Source: Belliella pelovolcani (lineage in GTDB: Bacteria; Bacteroidota; Bacteroidia; Cytophagales; Cyclobacteriaceae). From it: a stretch of 64,000 nucleotides of DNA. The first letter of the stretch is position 1. Every line of letters starts with the position of its first letter. The notes under the pieces are model-generated. The model worked only from the letters and a program-made list of their open reading frames with translations. It did not search any database and was not told the origin of the DNA. The stretch is from contig NZ_FTOP01000001.1 in the NCBI RefSeq assembly GCF_900156785.1, positions 389,938 to 453,937 on the forward strand, written 5' to 3'. Shown here one piece after another: positions 34,501-43,071 of this stretch. The translations under genes and the position numbers were made by a program.

Positions 34501-35163
34501 ATGCTACAGGTCAGGAGACTAATTACTATTTTGATTACTTACATTTTTTTGACAGTTACCTCAAGTTCCTGTGTTGACGAGCTTTTAAGCGAGACACTTG
34601 TTTATTCTAATAATTTTAGCACCCTAGATCTTAGGAATTTTACCAATGCAAGGTTGTTCGTGTTTCAAGGTGATACAGTAGCTGGGTTTTATCACAATGA
34701 AGAACTTACCGTGAAAGTGCTTGAACTACCGCCACACAATGCGCTTAGGATAACAATAGATGTATTAGCACATGACAGTTGGGACGGTAATGTAGATGAT
34801 GGTATTTCGGGGCCAGACTTTTGGTATTTCAAGATTGATGATGAAGAAGTTTATCGAACTACTTTTTCAAATACTGTTTGCGTAAGTAGCTTTTGTTTGC
34901 GGCAATCATTTCCACAAGAATATTTTAGACAGAACTTCCCAAAGACTGGCGCAATACAAACCTACAATGTGGGAAGATGTAATACAGGCCCCAATAACCT
35001 TGGGACAACAAAGTATAGGGTCACAAAAATAATCCCACATTTCGGTAACGATGTGAAATTAACCATGGGTGATGAGTTGCTCCAATTGAATGCAAATAGT
35101 CCTCTTTGTGATGAAAGTTGGTCTGTTTCAAAGATTGAGGTAAGTGCAATGGAGGTAAGATAA
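34501..35163 (+). CDS. Lipoprotein of unknown function next to Wzi
   Basis: 220 residues I do not recognise. A hydrophobic start (LITILITYIFLTVTSSSC) with Cys24 suggests a lipoprotein. The mature part looks beta-rich (LVYSNNFSTLDLRNF, LRITIDVLAHDSWDGNVDDG, FWYFKIDDEEVYRTTFSN) and has four more cysteines in two pairs (VCVSSFCL, and later GRCN and PLCDES), possibly disulfides. The DxWDGN..DG.SGPD part resembles acidic calcium-binding loops of jelly-roll carbohydrate-binding modules, but this is only a resemblance. It is 2 bases from the start of the wzi gene and very probably in the same operon, so a role in anchoring or handling exopolysaccharide is inferred. Confidence 0.68.
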   Translation: MLQVRRLITILITYIFLTVTSSSCVDELLSETLVYSNNFSTLDLRNFTNARLFVFQGDTVAGFYHNEELTVKVLELPPHNALRITIDVLAHDSWDGNVDDGISGPDFWYFKIDDEEVYRTTFSNTVCVSSFCLRQSFPQEYFRQNFPKTGAIQTYNVGRCNTGPNNLGTTKYRVTKIIPHFGNDVKLTMGDELLQLNANSPLCDESWSVSKIEVSAMEVR

Positions 35164-35165
35164 TT

Positions 35166-36860
35166 ATGCAGAAAATTAAATCAGCTTTTATAGGAATTTT
35201 CTTCTACTTTGGGCTAGTATCAGTACTTTCTGCTCAAACAATGCCTTTGAATACTCCTGGAGTAGATGAATACTTGAGGAGAAAACAGCTCCTTGGAGAA
35301 ATCTCAGGCACAAGCTCTTTTGCTATCAGACCGCTTTATCCGGTTGAAGCTTTCGAACGCTATTCGGCATTTGATCTTGATAGTACATTCCAAGATTATG
35401 ATCATTCCGTTGTCAATCGAAAATTTGGAAAAAAGAATCAAGGCACTTTTTTAATGATGCCTATGTCTATCCAAAGCCAGTACAATTCCGAGCTTAGTTT
35501 TGGTATCAATGACGGAGCCATGGTGCCTAATAAGGGCTGGCAATCATTATACAGGATGGGGTTTTTTGCAAGCTATGGCAAATTCAGCGTACAGATTCAG
35601 CCTGAATTGATTGTAGCACAAAACCTCGAGTTTGTTGGAATGCCTCTAACACATCCTGCGATTGTTTTTGTCCATTTTGAGCATATGAATAGGATAGACC
35701 TACCAGAGCGAATGGGAGATAGGCCTTACAGAAGATTTCTACCTGGCCAGTCAAGCATACGATTCAATCCTGGAGACTTCTCAATTGGTATTTCAACAGA
35801 GAATCTTTGGTGGGGTCCTGGTAGAAGATCTTCATTGCTTTTAAGCAATAATGCACCAGGCTTTACCCACTTAACATTTAATACCAGAAAGCCTGTTCAG
35901 ACTCCTTTGGGTCATTTTGAAGGTCAAGTTATCGCAGGGCACCTTTACAGTACTGATTACCCCATCCCACATCAAGACTTAAGATGGCAACAGAGCCATG
36001 CCTATGTACCTAAGCGAGAAAATGGTGATCGATACCTTTCGGGTATGATATTGACCTATCAACCAAAATGGGTTCCTGGTCTTTCTATCGGGTATGCTTC
36101 AACCAACCATATGTACAGAGCAGATATGGATCGGTTCAGTGATTATCTGCCAATTTTCAATGGGGAAAAGGCAAATGCCAATGTATTCAATCCCAAAAGA
36201 GAACAAAGACAGCAATTCAGTTCGGGGTTTTTTCGCTGGATAAGCCAAGAGGGCCACTTTGAATTCTATGGAGAATATGGAACCAATGGCAATTCTAGAA
36301 GATTCAATGATTTTATCATTACCCCCGAGCGCAATAGAGGTTTTACTTTTGGATTTAGTAATCTATTTACACTAAAGAAGCCTCAACAATACATCCAACT
36401 TAGCGCAGAAATGACCCAAACAGGTCAAACGATTCGAGAAGGTATCCAAAACTTTGAAACTTGGTATATTCATGATCATGTAAGGCATGGCTATACGCAT
36501 CAAGGCCAAGTGTTGGGTATGGGCTATGGCCCGGCTGCTAATGTCAACTGGATGGAAGTAGCTTGGGTGAAAAACTTCAATAGAATAGGTTTCCAGTTTG
36601 AAAGAATCGCCTACAACAATGATTTTTACTATTACATGTTTGAAGGATCTCGAGACTGGAGAAGAAAGTATATTGATCTTGTTCCTGGGCTATTTACTGA
36701 TTGGAAAGTTGGAAATCTACTCCTATCTGGAAGTGTCCAATATGTCAATACATGGAATTACAAATGGACACTAGAGAATGACCCTAACCAATATTTTGTA
36801 CCAGGTGATGATAGGCAGCATTTCATGGCTAGATTTGGTATCTCTTATATCATCAAATAA
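35166..36860 (+). CDS. Capsule-assembly Wzi-family outer-membrane protein
   Basis: 564 residues with a signal peptide (MQKIKSAFIGIFFYFGLVSV LSAQ). Family pattern: a periplasmic N-terminal helix bundle (VDEYLRRKQLLGEISGTSSF), then an 18-strand barrel with FSIGISTENLWWGPGRRSSL, the most conserved Wzi signature, and GFTHLTFNTRKPVQTPLG. In E. coli, Wzi is a lectin that attaches capsular polysaccharide to the cell surface; Bacteroidetes members are longer and sit with exopolysaccharide genes. The upstream lipoprotein gene ends 2 bases before it. Confidence 0.88.
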   Translation: MQKIKSAFIGIFFYFGLVSVLSAQTMPLNTPGVDEYLRRKQLLGEISGTSSFAIRPLYPVEAFERYSAFDLDSTFQDYDHSVVNRKFGKKNQGTFLMMPMSIQSQYNSELSFGINDGAMVPNKGWQSLYRMGFFASYGKFSVQIQPELIVAQNLEFVGMPLTHPAIVFVHFEHMNRIDLPERMGDRPYRRFLPGQSSIRFNPGDFSIGISTENLWWGPGRRSSLLLSNNAPGFTHLTFNTRKPVQTPLGHFEGQVIAGHLYSTDYPIPHQDLRWQQSHAYVPKRENGDRYLSGMILTYQPKWVPGLSIGYASTNHMYRADMDRFSDYLPIFNGEKANANVFNPKREQRQQFSSGFFRWISQEGHFEFYGEYGTNGNSRRFNDFIITPERNRGFTFGFSNLFTLKKPQQYIQLSAEMTQTGQTIREGIQNFETWYIHDHVRHGYTHQGQVLGMGYGPAANVNWMEVAWVKNFNRIGFQFERIAYNNDFYYYMFEGSRDWRRKYIDLVPGLFTDWKVGNLLLSGSVQYVNTWNYKWTLENDPNQYFVPGDDRQHFMARFGISYIIK

Positions 36861-36863
36861 TAC

Positions 36864-38006
36864 TTAGAGCACTTCATTCAAACCAAAATAAAAAGCACGC
36901 TGATCTCCATAGGCAATATCAATTCTGATGTTCAGTCCATCTGGATTTAGTCGGTAACGGAACCCAATCCCCCCTCCAAACCGGGTGCGGTCCCAACCAA
37001 AATCACTGACACGATCTGCTACCTGGCCCGCACTTCCGAAAAACACCAATCCAAAATTGCGATAGACAGGAAGTCTGTATTCCAGCTGTTGAACGATCGC
37101 GTGATTGTCCCTATATCTTCCCTCAAAATACCCACGCATCAAATCACTCCCTCCAATCAGAGAAATGTGCTGAAACGGAGGATTTCCTGTGGTAAAACTC
37201 AAATAGCTTTGTATCGCTAAAACTTGATTATTGTAGGTGCTGATATATCTTCTAATGTCTATTGCATATTGGTCAAAAGTAAAATTGCTACCAATTGCAG
37301 ATTGAAAGCTCATCCAAGAAAAGCTATTATTCCAACCTTTTTTTGGTTGAAATATATTGTCTCTTGTATCATAATTCAAAACCAACCCCAAACCAGAAAG
37401 TCTCTGTCCATTGGCTCCTGCTACGAGATTATTGTCGAGTATACCTCCCTCTTCCTTTTTGTAAATGTCATCTGATCGGAATTCATACCTTGGTCCCAAA
37501 TAGAGACCCTTTACTAATTGCCGCTCATAATTTATATGGAAATAAATATATCGTGTAGCATAAAATTCTTCATTAGCTACGTCCAGATCATTCCCTATTC
37601 CATAAAATTTGAATGGATAATCAGTCAGTTCCAATCGAGCATTTAGATATTCCTTATTTTGATTAGACCAAAGCTCCAGCTCTGTTGTGAAAATGGCTTG
37701 GTTGTTCAACGTATACAAAAATGTAATTGGCAATGAAGATGGCCGAAGTAGTGGGTCTAAGTCTCCTTTATGTCTAAAAATTCTAATAGCTCTAGCTCCC
37801 AAGCCTAAGCTAGTCTCAGGGGAATATACCACTGCGGGAATAAAAGACCATTTTTCACCAGAGATAAGGTCAACTGTATTGTCTGCAAAATCAAAAAGTT
37901 TCTCAATAATCCTTGACTTGTGATTACCTGTATCAATTGAATCAAGCTCTTGAGCAAAAAGAGAAAAGCAAAAAAGCCATAAAAAAACTGCCGATATATA
38001 TTTCAT
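36864..38006 (-). CDS. BamA/TamA-like outer-membrane barrel (surface antigen D15 domain)
   Basis: About 380 residues from the ATG at 38006 (MKYISAVFLWLFCFSLFAQ). There are no POTRA domains; the rest is one 16-strand Omp85-type barrel (FIPAVVYSPETSLGLGARAI, LGLVLNYDTRDNIFQPKKGW, then the final strands GGIGFRYRLNPDGLNIRIDI). The motif NYDTRDNxxxPxxG is the usual D15 hallmark, and the conserved loop L6 motif appears as LMRGYFEGRYRDN. Without POTRA repeats it is not the main BamA; such short barrels are common in Bacteroidetes (often patatin-like or lipid-related), with unknown role. Terminal residues end in VL rather than Phe/Trp. Confidence 0.87.
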   Translation of the reverse strand: MKYISAVFLWLFCFSLFAQELDSIDTGNHKSRIIEKLFDFADNTVDLISGEKWSFIPAVVYSPETSLGLGARAIRIFRHKGDLDPLLRPSSLPITFLYTLNNQAIFTTELELWSNQNKEYLNARLELTDYPFKFYGIGNDLDVANEEFYATRYIYFHINYERQLVKGLYLGPRYEFRSDDIYKKEEGGILDNNLVAGANGQRLSGLGLVLNYDTRDNIFQPKKGWNNSFSWMSFQSAIGSNFTFDQYAIDIRRYISTYNNQVLAIQSYLSFTTGNPPFQHISLIGGSDLMRGYFEGRYRDNHAIVQQLEYRLPVYRNFGLVFFGSAGQVADRVSDFGWDRTRFGGGIGFRYRLNPDGLNIRIDIAYGDQRAFYFGLNEVL

Positions 38007-38045
38007 CGGCAGCAAAGTTACGGCTTCAGCTTATTCATACAAGCA

Positions 38046-40451
38046 TTAAAATTCAATGATAATTCCAATGGTGGGCAATACAGTTCCAGCTGTGCTTCTG
38101 ACCGATCTAATCAAGTACCTATTGGTATCATTGGGGTCAACATTGATGCCACCCTCTGGATTCCTGTTGGGAATCAATTCATCTGGTTGTTGTGCTTTGA
38201 AATTGTATGCGTTTTGTACATCAAAGTACCAGTTGAGATTCCACTTGTCGAAGAAATACTTTTTGTCAATTCTCAAATCCAGCTGATGAAAAGAATCTAA
38301 GCGTTGACCATTGATATTATTAAAATCCAATATTCCTCCTCCTCTCAAGTCCCAATTGCTTCTCAATGTAGAGGCCTGTATGTCGAATGGCGTATACGGC
38401 GCACCGCCTAAGAACCTCCATCTTCCTCCTATTTCCCAGTTCTTTCCGAATCTTTTACCTGCAGTCATGGTCACTATGAATCTATTGTCCCAAGAAGAAG
38501 GAATGAAGCCGTCTGTATTTGGATTGGTAAATTCACTTCTCACCAAGGTCACTGCTGCAATGCCATAAAAATTATTGAATAGACGCTGCTGAGCTAGAAA
38601 CTCTATTCCATAAGCTCTTCCTTCAGCATTGGAAGCTACTGGTTCATTGCCTATCACTCCAAAATCAGCTCCTAAATTTGCCAGGGCAATGCCATTTCTG
38701 ATGGAGGTTGGATAGTTATTGTAGTGCTTGTAAAATGCTTCAATTGTAAATCTCCTGTTTTTCTCGGGTAAAACTCTTTCGATTCCAGTGATCAGTTGAC
38801 TTGACCTGATGAATCTGATATCATTTAGCTGATTGACCAATTCTCCCTCATTATTTCTAAACCCAAGAGCTGTGTAAGGTGGTTTTTGGTAATAAATCCC
38901 TCCATTGGCTGTCCAAAATAGATTGGGTTTAAATTGATAAGAAACAGAAAGTCTAGGACTGATCTGATTCAGGGGGTTTTGAGCTGTGAGTCCAAAATCA
39001 CTTCCATCCATTCTCACCCCACCAGAAAGTAAGAGCCTCTCATCCTTAAAGGTTTTAGTTCCCGAAACAAAAGCTCCATAGCTATTAAAAAAAGCTGTAT
39101 TGTTAATATTGATGATGCCCCCATCCTGCGAAAGTGAAGCCCTGTCAAAATTATTGATCAGGTATCTAGCAAATTCGTAATTGACGCCATATTTCAAGCT
39201 ATAACCTTTACCGAAAATGCTGTTCTCTGCTCTAAACTTGTTTTCACTTTCCTGAGAAGTGTAGTCAAAGAGTAAGTTTGCCGCATCACTTTCGTCGTTA
39301 TTGAGATATTTGTAGGCTTCATTGTTAAGCATATTCCTACTGAGAATAAAAGTCCAAAAGCCGTTTTGTCTGTATCTTTTCAGTTTAGCTCCAGTAGCAT
39401 AATTCCATTGAGATGAAATCGGCAAATTGTCTAGTCTAAAAAGGCGCTCCTCTCTTTCTTCTTCTGTTTCATTATTTGGAACATCGAAGTTCAAGGCAAA
39501 TTGATCAATGGCACCGACACCAATCAAGGTCAACTCTGTCTTGTCATTAAATTTTGTAGTTGTTTTGAATTGAAAGTCATTGAATGTAGGTAAAAATGGC
39601 AAACCCAAAAGCCTGAACAACCCTTGTAAGTAAGACCTTCGAGCAGATACAAGGTATGTGGTTTTTTCGCCTAAAGGCCCTTCATTAGAAAGCGTAAGTT
39701 CGCTTGCTCCTACTGTTAGTTGGGTAAACATTTTATCTCTTCGGCCCTCTTTGAGCTCAAATTCAAAAAATGAACTGAGTGCATTCATTCGGTTGGCTGG
39801 AAATCCACCAGTAACTACCTCTACATTTTTGATAAGGTTTACATTGAGGATGCCTACAGGGCCGCCAGAAGAACCCTGAGTAGCAAAGTGATTGATCACA
39901 GGAACTTCAATTTCGTCTATGAAGAATTTGTTTTCATTTGGAGCTCCACCTCTAATGATGATATCATTTCTGAAGCTAGCAGTACTCGCTACTCCTGGAA
40001 GGGATTGAATTACCCTGCTGATATCTCTATTGCCTCCAGGGTATCTTTCTATTTCGTTGGCATTCAATCTTCGGACAGAAAGTGGGGTTTCATCTGACCT
40101 GGAAAACTCCGAACTGACCACTACTTCATTCAAGTCCGAGGCTTCTTCTTCTAATTCAAAATCCAACTGGACGGCACGTGCACGCGTTACTTGGACTTCG
40201 AAAATAGTTTTGGACTTGAAGCCTACGAAGCTAGCCCTGACATTATATAATCCAGGATTAATTCCTTCAATCCTATATTTACCATTTTCATCTGAGACAG
40301 TGCCGATTTCAGTGCCTGTTATGACAATATTAGCAAATGGAACAGGTTCATTATTTACAGGATTTTTGACTGTACCTTGGATGATTCCACCTTGTCCGTA
40401 TAAGTTTGAAGAAATAAATAAAAAGCAGATAATCGAGTATATAAGTTTCAT
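38046..40451 (-). CDS. TonB-dependent receptor, carboxypeptidase-regulatory type
   Basis: 801 residues. Signal peptide MKLIYSIICFLFISSNLYG, a beta-sandwich of carboxypeptidase-regulatory type (20-100: GTVKNPVNNEPVPFANIVIT), plug 115-225 (NEIERYPGGNRDISRVIQSL PGVAS, then IIRGGAPNENKFFIDEIEVP), and a barrel ending in TIGIIIEF. The plug form with RYPGGNRDIS and FIDEIEVPVINHF is typical of a Bacteroidetes branch in which no ligand is established. It lies downstream of the carotenoid genes on the same strand, with about 50 bases from the crtW-like stop, but its promoter status is unknown; shared transcription is not assumed. Confidence 0.9.
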   Translation of the reverse strand: MKLIYSIICFLFISSNLYGQGGIIQGTVKNPVNNEPVPFANIVITGTEIGTVSDENGKYRIEGINPGLYNVRASFVGFKSKTIFEVQVTRARAVQLDFELEEEASDLNEVVVSSEFSRSDETPLSVRRLNANEIERYPGGNRDISRVIQSLPGVASTASFRNDIIIRGGAPNENKFFIDEIEVPVINHFATQGSSGGPVGILNVNLIKNVEVVTGGFPANRMNALSSFFEFELKEGRRDKMFTQLTVGASELTLSNEGPLGEKTTYLVSARRSYLQGLFRLLGLPFLPTFNDFQFKTTTKFNDKTELTLIGVGAIDQFALNFDVPNNETEEEREERLFRLDNLPISSQWNYATGAKLKRYRQNGFWTFILSRNMLNNEAYKYLNNDESDAANLLFDYTSQESENKFRAENSIFGKGYSLKYGVNYEFARYLINNFDRASLSQDGGIININNTAFFNSYGAFVSGTKTFKDERLLLSGGVRMDGSDFGLTAQNPLNQISPRLSVSYQFKPNLFWTANGGIYYQKPPYTALGFRNNEGELVNQLNDIRFIRSSQLITGIERVLPEKNRRFTIEAFYKHYNNYPTSIRNGIALANLGADFGVIGNEPVASNAEGRAYGIEFLAQQRLFNNFYGIAAVTLVRSEFTNPNTDGFIPSSWDNRFIVTMTAGKRFGKNWEIGGRWRFLGGAPYTPFDIQASTLRSNWDLRGGGILDFNNINGQRLDSFHQLDLRIDKKYFFDKWNLNWYFDVQNAYNFKAQQPDELIPNRNPEGGINVDPNDTNRYLIRSVRSTAGTVLPTIGIIIEF

Positions 40452-40504
40452 AGGCTGAGATTAACAGATACCTAATCTATTTCAACTTATAAAAGTTTAG
40501 AAAA

Positions 40505-41230
40505 TTACTGGTTTTTTTCTGTGAGTTGGAGATTCTCCTCTTTGACTTGCCACAATCTCCACCATGGAGTGCCTGGAGAATCATGATGCTCGAAGTGATA
40601 TCCGAAAAAATAACAGGTCACAAAAGCCCATAAATGATTCTTTTCTTGCGTATGCGAATGATGCACATTGTCAGATTCACCCATGTGTGGTCTGTATGTT
40701 CCAAAATAAAATAGCTGCAAGGTGGCCAAAATCGCCGGTAGCATCCAAAATACAATTAGGTTTTCAGTGGGAAGAAAAAGTTTGAGGATATTGAACGTCA
40801 CAGCCATAAGCAAAATTTGCCATATGGTAACGTATTGCCTGATAAAGCTCAAATACCAAATGAAGAAATTTCCAGAAGCATGGTAATCTGGGTCTTTGTC
40901 AGTAGCGACGTATCGGTGATGTTCGTGATGCTTCGGAAAAAGCTTCCAATAAAAGTTATAAGAAAATAATATGGCACTTAACCAACCAAATGCATGATTG
41001 ACTCTCTTATTCCTTGATACCAAGCCATGCATCGCATCATGGGCAGTGATAAAAAGCCCCGTGTACAAATGGGTCTGAATCAAAATACCCAAATAGGTGA
41101 GCGGATTCGTCCAGTTCAATTCAAAAAAAAGCAATATGACTAGGGAAATAGCCCACAAAATGATGATTAAAGAGGCGATGATAATTCCCTTGGGATCTAT
41201 ATCAGATGTATGATTGATGAATTTAGGCAC
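40505..41230 (-). CDS. crtW: Beta-carotene ketolase, CrtW-like (fatty-acid desaturase superfamily)
   Basis: 241 residues, four membrane helices and the histidine clusters of the non-heme diiron superfamily: HDAMH (HXXXH) at about 64-68, HHEHHR (HXXHH), and YHFEHHDSPGTPWWRL (HXXHH followed by PWW), which is the CrtW ending I know. In this pathway it would add the C4 keto group to a beta-ring. Desaturases of other families share the His boxes, but size and the SPG(T/V)PWWRL tail favour CrtW. It is the last gene of the carotenoid block, 24 bases after ispH. The gene-symbol call is from motif memory. Confidence 0.85.
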   Translation of the reverse strand: MPKFINHTSDIDPKGIIIASLIIILWAISLVILLFFELNWTNPLTYLGILIQTHLYTGLFITAHDAMHGLVSRNKRVNHAFGWLSAILFSYNFYWKLFPKHHEHHRYVATDKDPDYHASGNFFIWYLSFIRQYVTIWQILLMAVTFNILKLFLPTENLIVFWMLPAILATLQLFYFGTYRPHMGESDNVHHSHTQEKNHLWAFVTCYFFGYHFEHHDSPGTPWWRLWQVKEENLQLTEKNQ

Positions 41231-41254
41231 AAATAAAGGTAAGCAGAATCTTGG

Positions 41255-42100
41255 TTAGAAAGTATCCAATTTTGCTTTTACTTGCTCCATCAGCCACATG
41301 GGTGTAGAAGTGGCGCCGCAGATACCAACCGTGTCATTAGGCGAAAACCAAGTTGGACATACTTGATCTTGATTGGAAACAAAGTAAGTGTTAGGATTCT
41401 TTTCTTTACATACATTATAAAGCACCTTCCCATTGGAAGACTTGGTTCCACTGACGAAGACGATTTTATCAAACTTCTCGGCAAAAGCTCTCAGTTCTTT
41501 GTCCCTATTCGAAACTTGGCGACAAATGGTGTCATTGGTATTGACTGTGATGCCATTGTCTTTCAGTATTTCATTGATTTCGTAGAACTTATCAGTGCTT
41601 TTCGTAGTCTGACTGTAAAGTGTCAAATTTTTTGGCAGAGACTCAATGTCTAATTCTGAAATATCCTGAAAAACTACCGCTTTGTTGTTGGTTTGTCCCA
41701 GTAAGCCTACTACCTCGGCATGACCGTGCTTCCCGTAGATATAAATAGTTTCTTCTTTATCGAAAGAATTCTTGATCCTATTCTGAAGTTTCAATACGAC
41801 AGGGCAACTGGCGTCTATAAGCGTTAAGTTATTTTTGATAGATAGTTCGTAGGTAGACGGTGGCTCACCGTGAGCTCTAATCAAAACTTTTTCATTGACC
41901 AAGTCATGTAATTCATCATGATTGATGATTTTGAGACCTTTGGCTGTTAGCCTATTTACCTCTTCGTCATTGTGAACGATATCTCCAAGACAATACAGAT
42001 AACCCTGCTCATCGAGGATTTCTTCTGCCATTTCAATAGCATACACCACTCCAAAACAAAAACCTGAGTGTTGATCTATATGTACTTGAAGATTCATCAT
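41255..42100 (-). CDS. ispH: 4-hydroxy-3-methylbut-2-enyl diphosphate reductase
   Basis: 281 residues of the IspH/LytB family, last step of the MEP pathway, making IPP and DMAPP. The three cysteines of the [4Fe-4S] cluster are present: Cys15 in HSGFCFGV, Cys99 in IDASCPVV and Cys193 in TICRQVSNR. Also the active-site residues His (RAHGEPPSTYE; KHGHAEV), Glu and Thr-Ser (CGATSTPMWL). The length and order match the family. The carotenoid genes on both sides suggest that this is the isoprenoid supply gene brought under carotenoid control. 106 bases separate it from crtB, so it may have its own promoter. Confidence 0.95.
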   Translation of the reverse strand: MMNLQVHIDQHSGFCFGVVYAIEMAEEILDEQGYLYCLGDIVHNDEEVNRLTAKGLKIINHDELHDLVNEKVLIRAHGEPPSTYELSIKNNLTLIDASCPVVLKLQNRIKNSFDKEETIYIYGKHGHAEVVGLLGQTNNKAVVFQDISELDIESLPKNLTLYSQTTKSTDKFYEINEILKDNGITVNTNDTICRQVSNRDKELRAFAEKFDKIVFVSGTKSSNGKVLYNVCKEKNPNTYFVSNQDQVCPTWFSPNDTVGICGATSTPMWLMEQVKAKLDTF

Positions 42101-42206
42101 AGGCTATTAACTTAAAGCTTGTTCAAATGTTTCGATGGATTATATCAGTGTTCTGTTAATTAATTCGATCTTTATTGATAATTCTATAAGAAAGAAAAAA
42201 ACTCCC

Positions 42207-43052
42207 TTAAGCCCAACCAAGCTTCATACCGAAGTAAGTGCCGAGCAATAGTGAAAGTTTTCTAGCATTTGGAATTCTGATTCTTTGTTGTGTGATGGTT
42301 TCAGGAGGCAAAGCTTTGATTTTATCGAAGAGCTTTTGATAATAGAGATAAGCTACTTTTACACCCATTTTTGCACCAGATGGGAGCTGATTGATTCCAA
42401 TCAAAGCTTCATCAAAATCTTTTTGTATATCCTCTTCGATCATCTCTTTGGCAGACTTATCAAAAGTCATGAAGTCCACACCTGGAAAATAGACTCTCCC
42501 TCGCTCTTCATAATCACTCTTGATATCTCTCAGGAAGTTTACCTTTTGAAATGCTGCGCCCAACTTACAGGCTGGATCTTTTAACCTCTGATATTTTGCT
42601 TCGTCCCCTTCGCAGAATACTTTCAAACACATCAGACCAACAACCTCAGCAGAACCATAGATATATTCGTGGTACTTGGAATCATTGTAAGTTTTGAAGT
42701 CCAAATCCATTTCCATGCTATGGAGAAATGCTTCAATCAAATCCCTATCAATATTATACTGGTTGACAATTATTTGAAATGCATGCAGCACTGGATTGAG
42801 ACTAATTTTTTCACTGATCGCTTTGTAAGTATCCTGCTTGAATAATTCCAACAAGGATTTTTTGTCCTGATCGTGAAATGTATCTACAATTTCGTCTGCA
42901 TATCTGACAAACCCATAAATAGCATATATAGGCATATGGTACTTCTTATCGAGTGTTTTGATACCCAAAGTAAAGCTTGTGCTGTACCGTTGTGTAATCA
43001 GCCGACTACACTCGAAGGTGGTTTGGTCAAAAAGCGCTTTTGCATCCATCAT
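42207..43052 (-). CDS. crtB: Phytoene synthase
   Basis: 281 residues, squalene/phytoene synthase family. It condenses two geranylgeranyl diphosphates to phytoene. The first Asp-rich motif is in VRYADEIVDTFHDQ (Asp53-Asp57) and the second region in KVNFLRDIKSDYEERGRVYF with the family sequence LRDxxxDxxxRGRxYxP. N-terminal STSFTLGIKTLDKKYHMPIY fits bacterial CrtB. It follows crtI by 19 bases in the same operon. Starts with two Met (MMDAKALF); either could be used. Confidence 0.95.
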   Translation of the reverse strand: MMDAKALFDQTTFECSRLITQRYSTSFTLGIKTLDKKYHMPIYAIYGFVRYADEIVDTFHDQDKKSLLELFKQDTYKAISEKISLNPVLHAFQIIVNQYNIDRDLIEAFLHSMEMDLDFKTYNDSKYHEYIYGSAEVVGLMCLKVFCEGDEAKYQRLKDPACKLGAAFQKVNFLRDIKSDYEERGRVYFPGVDFMTFDKSAKEMIEEDIQKDFDEALIGINQLPSGAKMGVKVAYLYYQKLFDKIKALPPETITQQRIRIPNARKLSLLLGTYFGMKLGWA

Positions 43053-43071
43053 GGATAATATACCATTTTAT

